The notes under the pieces were generated by a model. The model was not told the origin of the DNA and made no database searches. It was given only the letters and a program-made list of their open reading frames with translations. A stretch of 6,373 nt of DNA, taken from positions 1-6,373 of the forward strand of contig JAHIGH010000225.1 in NCBI GenBank assembly GCA_018900295.1, in the 5' to 3' direction. A program made the position numbers and the translations under genes. This DNA is from Patescibacteria group bacterium (GTDB taxonomy: Bacteria > Patescibacteriota > Microgenomatia > Levybacterales > UBA12049). Shown piece by piece: positions 1 through 5,584 of the stretch; position 1 is the stretch's first letter, and every line of letters starts with the position of its first letter.

Positions 1-406
1 CATGGTGACCATTGCTTCCCATCAGGTTGGCTTTTCGGAAGCCGCGCTCCATGTAAGGGCTATAACAGGCCTGCCTATTCCAACTCAAAAACGTTTGGGA
101 TATGACGTTATACCAATGATTACCCCTGCGGCAACGCATGTCGTTCTCGCGCCATGCGAAGGGTTTGATCCCGGATATAAGAATCTTCCCGCAGTTTTAC
201 AGGAAGAAGGAGTAAGTCTGTTGCTCTTTGGGAAGAATCAGGCGCACCTAAATAGGCGTATGGGAATCGTTTTGGCAACGGATCCGGATGTCCAAAAAGC
301 CAGGGAAAAAGCGGAAAGGGCCGCTCATCACATAGAAATTTCAACCCGCCGGAATCAAAAATGGCTCAGGCAGGAGTCAGTGGAAAAACACATTTTCAAG
401 AAATGA
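1..406 (+). CDS. purT: Formate-dependent phosphoribosylglycinamide formyltransferase, C-terminal fragment
   Basis: This is the last ~134 residues of an ATP-grasp enzyme that makes formyl-GAR from GAR, formate and ATP in cytoplasmic purine synthesis. The reading frame is open at the left edge, so the ATG at 2-4 is an internal codon: its MVTI followed by SEAALHVRA and GLPIP matches the PurT segment that reads MVTLISQ..EFALHVRAFLGLP in E. coli. Further along are the PurT-like LFGK (about fragment residues 75-78) and RRMGIVLA (85-92). The usual PurK ending differs from this, which argues for PurT over PurK. The last ~20 residues, after HHIEI, are a charged tail slightly longer than in E. coli PurT (392 residues in total). 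The stop TGA lies only 7 bp from the end of the convergent minus-strand gene, with no obvious GC-rich terminator between them. Family assignment is from remembered motifs, not a search. Confidence 0.9.
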   Translation, partial: MVTIASHQVGFSEAALHVRAITGLPIPTQKRLGYDVIPMITPAATHVVLAPCEGFDPGYKNLPAVLQEEGVSLLLFGKNQAHLNRRMGIVLATDPDVQKAREKAERAAHHIEISTRRNQKWLRQESVEKHIFKK

Positions 407-413
407 AAAGCCG

Positions 414-890
414 TTATTTTCTTTCAGGGAGAGTTCCATCTAACCCTTCTAAATAGAAGCGTTTAAATATATCTATATGATTTATTGAATAATCTGTAGT
501 ATCAGGAACATGTGACAAGGGATGCTTATGCTCTTCATACCTCTTCGTAGCGTCCTCAATTCTTTTGTGAAAGTTTTTAATAGCTATTTCGTCAGCCTCG
601 CTATACGGTTTTACTTGAACAGTCAATCTGCTTACTGGTTGTAATCGTTCATTCTTCGTGTTATGCTTTTCACCTAATTGCCAGCTTTTTATAATAAGTT
701 CTCCGCCAAATCCTTCATCTCCTGTCGATACAGCTTCAGTCCAGAGGACATATCTTATTTTTTCTGGTATAGAAAGTTTTAATTTGTCGGAATTGTTTTC
801 CCATTTTTTAGCAACATCCAAAACAGTTATTGGTTTAAATTTTCCTATATTCTCTTGTTTAATACTTTGTAGAGCTTCTACTCTTGCCAT
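414..890 (-). CDS. Hypothetical protein, 158 residues, with consensus promoter
   Basis: I do not recognise this protein. It is predicted to be soluble: it has no signal peptide or membrane segment, is rich in K, E and D, and contains a central stretch (residues ~95-120) that looks helical and strongly charged. Aromatic and histidine residues cluster near the C-terminus (HKHPLSHVPD and NHIDIFKRFY). Two things support it as a real gene. It is an uninterrupted ATG-initiated frame with normal protein-like composition, and a sigma70-like promoter (TTGACA, 16 bp, TATAAT) lies directly upstream, with its -10 box ending 10 bp before the ATG. There is no room for a Shine-Dalgarno sequence, so translation would be leaderless or nearly so. 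It is transcribed divergently from lysC and convergently with purT, so it is a single-gene unit. It looks more AT-rich than purT and may be an acquired gene. No function can be assigned. Confidence 0.75.
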   Translation of the reverse strand: MARVEALQSIKQENIGKFKPITVLDVAKKWENNSDKLKLSIPEKIRYVLWTEAVSTGDEGFGGELIIKSWQLGEKHNTKNERLQPVSRLTVQVKPYSEADEIAIKNFHKRIEDATKRYEEHKHPLSHVPDTTDYSINHIDIFKRFYLEGLDGTLPERK

Positions 891-900
891 ATAAAATGGA

Positions 901-928
901 ATTATAGCATCTCAGTTCACGATGTCAA
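901..928 (-). promoter_or_regulatory. Sigma70-type promoter for the 158-residue hypothetical gene
   Basis: Read on the minus strand, TTGACA (plus 923-928) and TATAAT (plus 901-906) are both perfect consensus hexamers, 16 bp apart. The expected transcription start, about 7 nt past the -10 box, falls 2-4 nt before the ATG at 890. That predicts a leaderless or near-leaderless message. Spacing of 16 rather than 17 bp is within the functional range. Confidence 0.8.
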
Positions 929-933
929 TGTTA

Positions 934-962
934 TTGCTTTTTGGGCTTTATGGTTTTACAAT
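934..962 (+). promoter_or_regulatory. Possible lysC promoter (weak -35, good -10)
   Basis: TTGCTT (934-939) and TACAAT (957-962) are 17 bp apart. The -10 box matches consensus at 5 of 6 positions and the -35 box at only 3 of 6. A start near 969 would leave a leader of about 17 nt before the ATG at 986. If this promoter is real, its -35 box lies beside the divergent promoter at 901-928, and the two could compete for polymerase. No T-box, lysine riboswitch or attenuator fits into the short leader. Confidence 0.4.
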
Positions 963-985
963 ACACGAATCAAGACATTATCTTT

Positions 986-2314
986 ATGATCGTTATTAAA
1001 TTCGGCGGCACATCGGTTTCGACTGCTGCGGGGATACAAAAAATTTATAAGATCATTTCTGAGGCGAAAGATAAGAAACCCGTAATTGTAGTTTCCGCAG
1101 TCGCAGGAATAACTGATCTTCTGTTGTCCGCTGCGCGTTCGTCTCCGGGGCAGGCAAAGAAATCTCTTTCTGATATCAAAAAATTCCATATTGATTTTAT
1201 TAATAGACTTGCTTTGCCAGCCGTAACGAAAAAAGACGTTTTACGTTACCTTGACACAGTTATTTTAGAAATCGGGAAAGTAGTAAGAATTAAAGGAAGC
1301 GAAAAAGCTTATACGGATAAAATTGTTTCTTTCGGCGAAATACTCTCCTCATACATTATTGCTAAAACGCTTTTGGAAAAAGGACTTCCTGCGGAGCAGG
1401 TCATTGCAACAGATATTATTGTTACGGATCAGAGCTTCGGCGGCGCCGAATTTCTTGTTGGAGAAACCCGCAAAAAAGTCACAAAAAAAATAAAACCGCT
1501 GCTTGAAAAAGGTATAATTCCTGTCATTACGGGTTTTATAGGCGCGAGCGTTGATGGAAAAGTAACCACACTTGGCCGCGGAGGGTCAGACTATACCGCG
1601 GCAATCTTAGGATTTTGTTTGGGCGCCTCAGAAATTCAAATATGGAAAGATGTCAACGGCGTATATACGACCGACCCGCGGCTTGTCGCAACGGCAAAAA
1701 ATATTCCGGTTTTATCGTACCGCGAGGCGTCTGAGATGGCTTTTTTCGGAGCAAAAGTACTCCATCCCCGAACCATACGCCCCGCGGTTGAGGCAAAAAT
1801 TCCGGTCAGAGTACTCAATACTTTTCACCCGGAAAAAACAGGGACGCTTATTCGGGAAAAACCCAATATAGGCAAACCTGTTAGGATAATTTCTTTTAAA
1901 AGAAAAACAACACTGGTCAACATGTACTCAACGGAAATGCTTTTTTCAAAAGGATTTCTTGCGCGTATATTTGCCATATTTGCCAAAAATAACATTTCAA
2001 TTAATCTGGTTGCCGTTTCCGAAGTAAGCGTATCTGTAACGCTTGACAATGATAGTTGCTTGGAAGCGGCGGTGAAAGAACTTTCGCGCTTTAATCAGGT
2101 TACTGTCAAAAAAAATATGGGAATTGTATCATTGATCGGTGAAGGCATTATTGCGTCGTCTCACACGATTAAAAAATTGTTTGGTGTACTGGATAAAAAG
2201 GGGATTATGATCAAAATGATTTCACTTGGCGCAACTGACATTAATATAAGTATTGTGATAGAATCGGATCAGGTAGAAACGGCAGTAAGAACACTGCATA
2301 AAACGTTTTTTTAA
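986..2314 (+). CDS. lysC: Aspartate kinase, monofunctional, two ACT domains
   Basis: This enzyme phosphorylates L-aspartate to 4-phospho-L-aspartate, the entry step to lysine, threonine, methionine and diaminopimelate. The chosen ATG gives 442 residues beginning MIVIKFGGTSV. The open frame starts 15 codons earlier at 941, but those codons lie outside family homology and overlap the likely promoter. The kinase domain covers residues ~1-290, with KFGGTS (5-10), SFGEILSSY (115-123), TTLGRGGSD (194-202), IWKDVNGVYTTDPR (219-232) and AKVLHPRTI (256-264). Tandem ACT regulatory domains follow, at about 305-370 and 378-442, which normally bind a feedback amino acid such as lysine or threonine. There is no homoserine dehydrogenase fusion. 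The C-terminal AVRTLHKTFF looks like a natural family end, so the MITE-like element that starts on the next base has not truncated the protein. Its original downstream partner was dapB, now 3.3 kb away. The symbol lysC is used for the family type; the feedback specificity is unknown. Confidence 0.95.
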   Translation: MIVIKFGGTSVSTAAGIQKIYKIISEAKDKKPVIVVSAVAGITDLLLSAARSSPGQAKKSLSDIKKFHIDFINRLALPAVTKKDVLRYLDTVILEIGKVVRIKGSEKAYTDKIVSFGEILSSYIIAKTLLEKGLPAEQVIATDIIVTDQSFGGAEFLVGETRKKVTKKIKPLLEKGIIPVITGFIGASVDGKVTTLGRGGSDYTAAILGFCLGASEIQIWKDVNGVYTTDPRLVATAKNIPVLSYREASEMAFFGAKVLHPRTIRPAVEAKIPVRVLNTFHPEKTGTLIREKPNIGKPVRIISFKRKTTLVNMYSTEMLFSKGFLARIFAIFAKNNISINLVAVSEVSVSVTLDNDSCLEAAVKELSRFNQVTVKKNMGIVSLIGEGIIASSHTIKKLFGVLDKKGIMIKMISLGATDINISIVIESDQVETAVRTLHKTFF

Positions 2315-2332
2315 GGGCTTGTAACGAAATAA
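2315..2332 (+). repeat. Left terminal inverted repeat of the MITE-like element
   Basis: This 18-bp arm is an exact reverse complement of 2459-2476. The bases just outside the arms (A at 2314, T at 2477) also pair, so the palindrome could be counted as 19 bp. Confidence 0.85.
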
Positions 2333-2413
2333 GTTATGCAAGATCACGAAGTATTTTTGTGTGAGATTCGAGGCACTGAATTGCGATGGTATACGGTGTA
2401 TGCTTGAGTAATT

Positions 2414-2508
2414 CAGCAACGACGAAACTCGCCAAAAAGACGAGTCAGCTTGTATGAGTTATTTCGTTACAAGCCCTGATATATGAAAATAGCACTCATC
2501 GGATTTGG
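2414..2508 (+). repeat. 95-bp direct repeat, upstream copy (junction of the island)
   Basis: Base for base this is identical to 5585-5679, a shift of 3171 bp. It holds the right 63 bp of the MITE-like element (2414-2476), a 6-bp spacer and the first 26 bp of the dapB coding sequence. Identity stops sharply at both ends: upstream AATT here against TGAC in the other copy, downstream AAAAAAA here against GAACATG. In this copy the MITE is complete on the left side but dapB is broken on the right. Confidence 0.97.
2459..2476 (-). repeat. Right terminal inverted repeat of the MITE-like element
   Basis: This 18-bp arm pairs exactly with 2315-2332. A second copy of it lies at 5630-5647, inside the downstream direct repeat, where no matching left arm exists nearby. 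Confidence 0.85.
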
Positions 2509-2518
2509 AAAAAAATGA
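2483..2518 (+). pseudogene. dapB: Ghost of the dapB start (11 codons, then stop)
   Basis: ATG AAA ATA GCA and the following codons match the true dapB start at 5654 exactly for 26 bases, through MKIALIGF and into the next glycine codon. The frame then passes into island sequence and reads GKK and a TGA stop at 2516-2518. The fragment has only part of the Rossmann GxGxxG motif and cannot be functional. It marks where dapB originally followed the MITE-like element, or where a dapB-start copy was left behind when the island formed. If the lysC transcript reads through, this small frame could still be translated. Confidence 0.9.
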
Positions 2519-2547
2519 TCAGACCTATAGCAAATGATAGATTTTTA

Positions 2548-4062
2548 TTATTTGGTACTGATCTTATATTTTTCAATAACCGGCTTATTTTTTTCGTTAT
2601 CACGTAGAAGAATAGTTACAAGTCCATCAGCATAGACAGGAACCCATTCTTTACTGTTTAACAATCTCAGTAAAAAAGGTCTGATTTTTACAGGGTCATC
2701 ATCAACATTAAATACTACAGAATTAATATTATATTTCTTTACCTGTTGATTGAAAAATTGCTCATCAGCCATCATTCGCCAATAATCGTCAAAGAAAGAC
2801 GCAGGATATGCTTCAGGTCTTGCATCAACAAATATCTTCTCTTCAGGATAAAGACCGAAAATAAGATAATTGCCAATACGATAATTATTAAAAATTGGTC
2901 CATGCACACCGGACTGTACGATAAAACTTACGGCATTTTCTGATGAAGGGACAAAAGAAAAGCTTAAAATTTTATAATAAAACAATCCTTTTGCATGAAT
3001 GGCGATAATGATACCAACAGTCAAAATAACTGCTCCCTTTATTGTATTGACCATATACTTATTAGTAGCTTTTCGTATCTTTTGCTCAAGAAGCGTAAAT
3101 CCCTGCGCTAATGGGATAAAACCAAGCACACCTGGAACGCTAATTGAGCGAATAAATTTTAATCCCAAACCCACAGCAAAGAGACCGCTTCCTGTTTGAA
3201 ATATATCTTTCCATTGTTTTTTAGAAAACAAACTGATAGTAAATAAAACGATTAATAATTCAAATACGATGACTTGTAAAATCAAGGTATATGCAATATT
3301 TGTATTAGTGCTTGTTGGAGCAAACAAACTGAACGGGCTGCCATTTTCCTCGACGCTCAAGCCATAGTTATTAAAAACCATAAATGGCAAAAGCGCTCCC
3401 TGTATAAAGCTGGGATTAAGAAGCATCGCAGAAATAAGTGCCGTTCCTATAAATAATAACCGCTTATCAAGTCTTTTACTTCTAAAAAGTTCTTCAATAA
3501 AAAATAACCCATACATCCCAATACCAATAATAAAATAAATGTGCATATTTACCCATAGTAATTCTAAGATGGGCAAAAGCCATAATAAATATATTCGCTT
3601 TGACTGTTTATATCGTTCTATCAAAAAAATAAATCCACTCATAAAAAGATAGCTGAATAATTCAGGCAAGACATGAAAACGTGTTGAGAAGATGGTTGTG
3701 GATAGAAGAGCAAAAATAGTTACCCAAAACAAAGAGCTTTTTTTTAATGCAACAAAATACAATAAAGAAGCTGTTATTATGACTAATACCATTTTGAGAA
3801 TGAGCAGTCCATTAAGCCCAAACCATGAAGATGTGAGATAAAAGATTACTTCTGCCAGCCATTCATGATTGATAATAGGAAAGCTTGGGTGGGTATATGA
3901 AAATAAATTTGTTTGGGGCACACAAAGACATTTAACAACGATTTCTCCCAGCTTCAAATGCCTTCCAAGATCTCCCATCATTGCGAGATCTTTTTGGAAG
4001 AGTAGAAGAAATAGATAAGTAAGTGGTATTAAAGCGAATAAAATTTTTTTAAAGTTTTGCAT
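2548..4062 (-). CDS. Multi-pass membrane protein, putative GT-C-like glycosyltransferase
   Basis: The protein has 504 residues with roughly nine to eleven hydrophobic segments (for example 6-22, 85-105, 111-127, 133-148, 158-190, 202-215, 258-279, 293-318 and 341-358) and a soluble C-terminal region from ~370. The first extracytoplasmic loop carries DLGRH (31-35) and NHEWLAE (65-71). The C-terminal part has NNYRIGNYL (392-400) and VDARPEAY (412-419). This layout, an acidic/His motif after the first helix, an HEWL-type motif and a late D-x-R-x-E-x-Y motif, recalls uncharacterised GT-C-fold polyprenyl-phosphate-sugar-dependent transferases. A transfer reaction is inference only. A longer TTG start at 4092 is rejected because it would overlap the -10 region of the promoter at 4083-4111; ATG 4062 gives a leader of about 13 nt. 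The gene is divergent from the secreted-protein gene, which suggests a surface-related job. Confidence 0.85.
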   Translation of the reverse strand: MQNFKKILFALIPLTYLFLLLFQKDLAMMGDLGRHLKLGEIVVKCLCVPQTNLFSYTHPSFPIINHEWLAEVIFYLTSSWFGLNGLLILKMVLVIITASLLYFVALKKSSLFWVTIFALLSTTIFSTRFHVLPELFSYLFMSGFIFLIERYKQSKRIYLLWLLPILELLWVNMHIYFIIGIGMYGLFFIEELFRSKRLDKRLLFIGTALISAMLLNPSFIQGALLPFMVFNNYGLSVEENGSPFSLFAPTSTNTNIAYTLILQVIVFELLIVLFTISLFSKKQWKDIFQTGSGLFAVGLGLKFIRSISVPGVLGFIPLAQGFTLLEQKIRKATNKYMVNTIKGAVILTVGIIIAIHAKGLFYYKILSFSFVPSSENAVSFIVQSGVHGPIFNNYRIGNYLIFGLYPEEKIFVDARPEAYPASFFDDYWRMMADEQFFNQQVKKYNINSVVFNVDDDPVKIRPFLLRLLNSKEWVPVYADGLVTILLRDNEKNKPVIEKYKISTK

Positions 4063-4082
4063 AGAAATAACTTTACTTGTAA

Positions 4083-4111
4083 AGTATTGCAACAGGACGT
4101 TGCTTTGTCAA
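4083..4111 (-). promoter_or_regulatory. Promoter for the 504-residue membrane protein gene
   Basis: On the minus strand, TTGACA (plus 4106-4111, perfect) is followed after 17 bp by AATACT (plus 4083-4088, 4 of 6 matches). Transcription would start near 4076, leaving ~13 nt before the ATG at 4062. This placement rules out the upstream TTG at 4092 as the start codon. Confidence 0.65.
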
Positions 4112-4124
4112 TAATTCAAATTTA

Positions 4125-4150
4125 GACTGACAAGATATGGACTGACAAGA
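4125..4150 (+). repeat. Two 11-bp direct repeats between divergent promoters
   Basis: GACTGACAAGA occurs at 4125-4135 and again at 4140-4150, 15 bp apart start to start. Both copies lie between the divergent -35 boxes at 4106-4111 and 4160-4165. The position suits an operator shared by the two island genes. It could also be a small local duplication, and no regulator gene is in the window. Confidence 0.5.
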
Positions 4151-4159
4151 CAATCCCTC

Positions 4160-4189
4160 TTGACAAAAACTTAATTGCTCGGATATACT
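4160..4189 (+). promoter_or_regulatory. Promoter for the secreted FIMAH-domain protein gene
   Basis: TTGACA (4160-4165, perfect) and TATACT (4184-4189, 5 of 6) are separated by 18 bp. The expected start near 4196 gives a leader of about 20 nt to the ATG at 4217. The leader is AT-rich and has no clear Shine-Dalgarno sequence. Confidence 0.7.
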
Positions 4190-4216
4190 TAAGGCCTAAA
4201 GTAGAAAATATTTTTA

Positions 4217-5227
4217 ATGAAAAAATTTACAACCATCATTTTCACATTATTTTTCTTCTTAATATTATTAGTTCCTCAGGCCAAAGCCGCTGTATTAGTA
4301 ACTCAACAGACTGTCTCATCCGGCGATTCTTGGACAGTGAATTATAACAACGGTCAGGTTTTTGAATTTGATATGAATTACTCAGGTCAATGGCCTGTCC
4401 TTACATGCAAAAATTCTTCAAGCGGAAGCGTGGGAGTCTGGTTTCAAACAAATGAGGTGAATGTAAAAACCTCGGCTGGTTTTTCTCAAAGATTAGGAGG
4501 AATTTATGCGGTGGCCACTAATCACTACAAGCTTGTCTGTGATAATGATAGTGTAGCCGTTTATTACAATGATGGTTTGCTTGGAAAAGCGACTGATAAT
4601 TCAATAAATGCGCCTTCAGGTAATTTTATAAATCAACCCAGAGTCGACTTTATAGCTAACGGCTATACGCGTATGAATAATTTTATTATTTATGACAGCA
4701 ATCCACCCGTTGCAGATACGACTCCTCCTGTAATCACTATAAATTCTCCCTCTGGAACAGTTACTACGCAAACTGTTCCCATAGATGTCTCAATCACCGA
4801 TGAATCAGGCGTAGCCAGCTCTAAATATTTTGTTGACGGAATTGAAATACCAAATACTTCAATTTCCATTAATTTAACATACTACCAGCCAGGAGATCAC
4901 ACATTCAAAGTTGAAGCAATGGATACTAAAAGCAATAGCGGCTCAGAAACTTCATCGTTCACCTATTCCCCAACAACAACTAGTATGCGCGAAGGAATAT
5001 CTCAAATGTATGAAGACGGAAAAATCACCAAGCTCGGATCAAGTCTTTACGACAAACTAGATCAGGCCCAAACATATATAAATTCTAGCGACTATAATTC
5101 TGCTAGAGATAAACTAAATGCGCTGATCAATCAAATAAAAGCTCAGATTGATGTCCATATTACAGTTGAGGCCGGTAATCTTCTTATTGTCCAAATACAA
5201 TACCTGATGGACTCATTGCTCCAGTAA
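4217..5227 (+). CDS. Secreted protein with LamG-like, Ig-like and FIMAH-type domains
   Basis: The protein has 336 residues and begins with a clear Sec signal peptide: MKK, a phenylalanine/leucine-rich core (residues ~6-19) and a cleavage site after AKA24. Residues ~26-162 form a beta-rich region ending NNFIIYD. It looks like a concanavalin/LamG-type sandwich and contains two cysteines (64 and 108) that could form a disulfide. A TTPP linker (168-171) leads into an Ig-like domain (~172-250) with ITDESGVASS and GDHTFKVEAMD, typical of bacterial Big/Ig-like repeats. The C-terminal ~80 residues (257-335) match the pattern of the FIMAH domain at the ends of Gram-positive exoenzymes: DGKI, then a two-helix array with A..L.ALINQI.AQ, an ITVEAG turn and a last amphipathic helix. 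There is no catalytic module, LPxTG or C-terminal anchor, so it is probably released or held by protein contacts. Adhesion or carbohydrate binding is inference. The 79-residue gene follows 11 bp downstream, probably co-transcribed. Confidence 0.88.
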   Translation: MKKFTTIIFTLFFFLILLVPQAKAAVLVTQQTVSSGDSWTVNYNNGQVFEFDMNYSGQWPVLTCKNSSSGSVGVWFQTNEVNVKTSAGFSQRLGGIYAVATNHYKLVCDNDSVAVYYNDGLLGKATDNSINAPSGNFINQPRVDFIANGYTRMNNFIIYDSNPPVADTTPPVITINSPSGTVTTQTVPIDVSITDESGVASSKYFVDGIEIPNTSISINLTYYQPGDHTFKVEAMDTKSNSGSETSSFTYSPTTTSMREGISQMYEDGKITKLGSSLYDKLDQAQTYINSSDYNSARDKLNALINQIKAQIDVHITVEAGNLLIVQIQYLMDSLLQ

Positions 5228-5238
5228 ATACACATGAT

Positions 5239-5478
5239 ATGCTAAAAAGGTTCTGTTTTCAGCTTCTTTTTGTTGGTTTTGCAATTTTATTTACTCTTTC
5301 AAGCCCTTGGTTTAAAGAGGTAGATGTCTATAAAACAAGTAAATCTGATTTGACAAGCATTCAGTGTGGATGGCCGGCAATTTTTATGAAGCAGAATTTA
5401 AGCAGATATGATCCACCGGCTTCATACAAAGCAAGGTGCTCATTTTTTAGTTATGAGAATCCCAGTAAGTATTATTAG
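5239..5478 (+). CDS. Small membrane-anchored hypothetical protein, 79 residues
   Basis: I cannot name this protein. It starts MLKR followed by a hydrophobic segment (residues ~5-22) that can serve as a single N-terminal anchor or an uncleaved signal. A small extracytoplasmic domain of ~55 residues follows. That domain has paired cysteines (C43 in QCGWP and C67 in ARCSFF), a YDPPASYKA stretch (57-65) and an ENPSKYY end, so a disulfide-linked fold is plausible. The ATG at 5239 is the only sensible start and has no Shine-Dalgarno sequence. Its 11-bp spacing from the FIMAH-protein stop suggests one transcript and translational coupling. The composition and the conserved-looking Cys and DPP residues argue against chance, but the short length keeps confidence moderate. 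Confidence 0.65.
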   Translation: MLKRFCFQLLFVGFAILFTLSSPWFKEVDVYKTSKSDLTSIQCGWPAIFMKQNLSRYDPPASYKARCSFFSYENPSKYY

Positions 5479-5493
5479 CAGTATTTTGTAATA

Positions 5494-5522
5494 GATATAA
5501 TATTTTTTTACATCCTTATATC
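5494..5522 (+). terminator. Weak candidate hairpin after the 79-residue gene
   Basis: GATATAA (5494-5500) and TTATATC (5516-5522) are perfect 7-bp inverted arms around a 15-nt loop, followed by a T-rich stretch. The stem has only one G:C pair, so it would be a poor intrinsic terminator. A TATAAT string at 5496-5501 overlaps the left arm but has no fitting -35 box. The remaining sequence up to 5584 shows nothing I can identify. Confidence 0.25.
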
Positions 5523-5584
5523 TTTACTTTTTATGGCAAGTCGTAATATTGGATACTTCAAACAAAGGGAGACTTGAGCTTGAC

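Larger units (their letters stand above)
2315..2476. mobile_element. MITE-like element, 162 bp, 18-bp perfect terminal inverted repeats
   Basis: The ends are perfect inverted repeats: 2315-2332 reads GGGCTTGTAACGAAATAA and 2459-2476 is its exact reverse complement. Pairing continues imperfectly inward for another ~10 bp. Internal palindromes add to the fold: CTGAATT is answered by AATTCAG at about 2411-2417, and ACTCG and CGAGT surround a CCAAAAAGA loop near 2427-2445. The element is too short to encode a transposase and has no convincing frame, so any movement would need a transposase supplied elsewhere. The GGGC-type termini resemble some DDE insertion-sequence ends, but I cannot name the family. 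No target-site duplication is visible: the left flank ends TTTAA and the right flank starts TGATA. The left end starts on the base right after the lysC stop codon. The RNA could form a long hairpin and affect readthrough into dapB. The right 63 bp are repeated at 5585-5647. Confidence 0.75.
2509..5584. other. AT-rich inserted island between the 95-bp repeats
   Basis: This 3076-bp segment sits between the two exact 95-bp repeats; with one repeat the duplicated-insert unit is 3171 bp. It carries three genes, all for membrane or exported proteins, plus its own divergent promoters, and interrupts lysC-dapB. Composition by eye is clearly more AT-rich than the flanking lysC and dapB genes. As a hand-counted sample, 3601-3660 has 15 G+C of 60 and 6061-6120 in dapB has 27 of 60. 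No integrase, transposase, resolvase or replication gene is present, so how it arrived is not shown by its gene content. Confidence 0.8.

Noticed and set aside
658..894. Plus-strand 78-residue frame opposite the hypothetical gene
   Set aside because: It is antisense to the minus-strand gene with the consensus promoter and has no promoter or homology signal of its own.
941..985. Longer N-terminus of the aspartate kinase from the ATG at 941
   Set aside because: The 15 extra codons precede the family-typical MIVIKFGGTSV start and overlap the likely promoter, so 986 is preferred.
2222..2419. Minus-strand frame across the lysC end and the MITE-like element as a possible transposase remnant
   Set aside because: It is 65 residues long, half of it antisense to lysC, and has no recognisable transposase motif.
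2315..2476. MITE-like hairpin as the dedicated lysC intrinsic terminator
   Set aside because: The stem is very long and has no T-tract after the right arm; the terminal-repeat structure fits a mobile element better.
2517..2563. Imperfect inverted repeat GATCAG / CTGATC near the left island edge
   Set aside because: The arms are only 6-9 bp with a bulge, one lies within coding sequence, and no T-run follows in a useful place, so it is probably chance.
4063..4092. TTG start at 4092 for the 504-residue membrane protein
   Set aside because: The codon lies inside the promoter spacer next to the -10 box, upstream of the expected transcription start.
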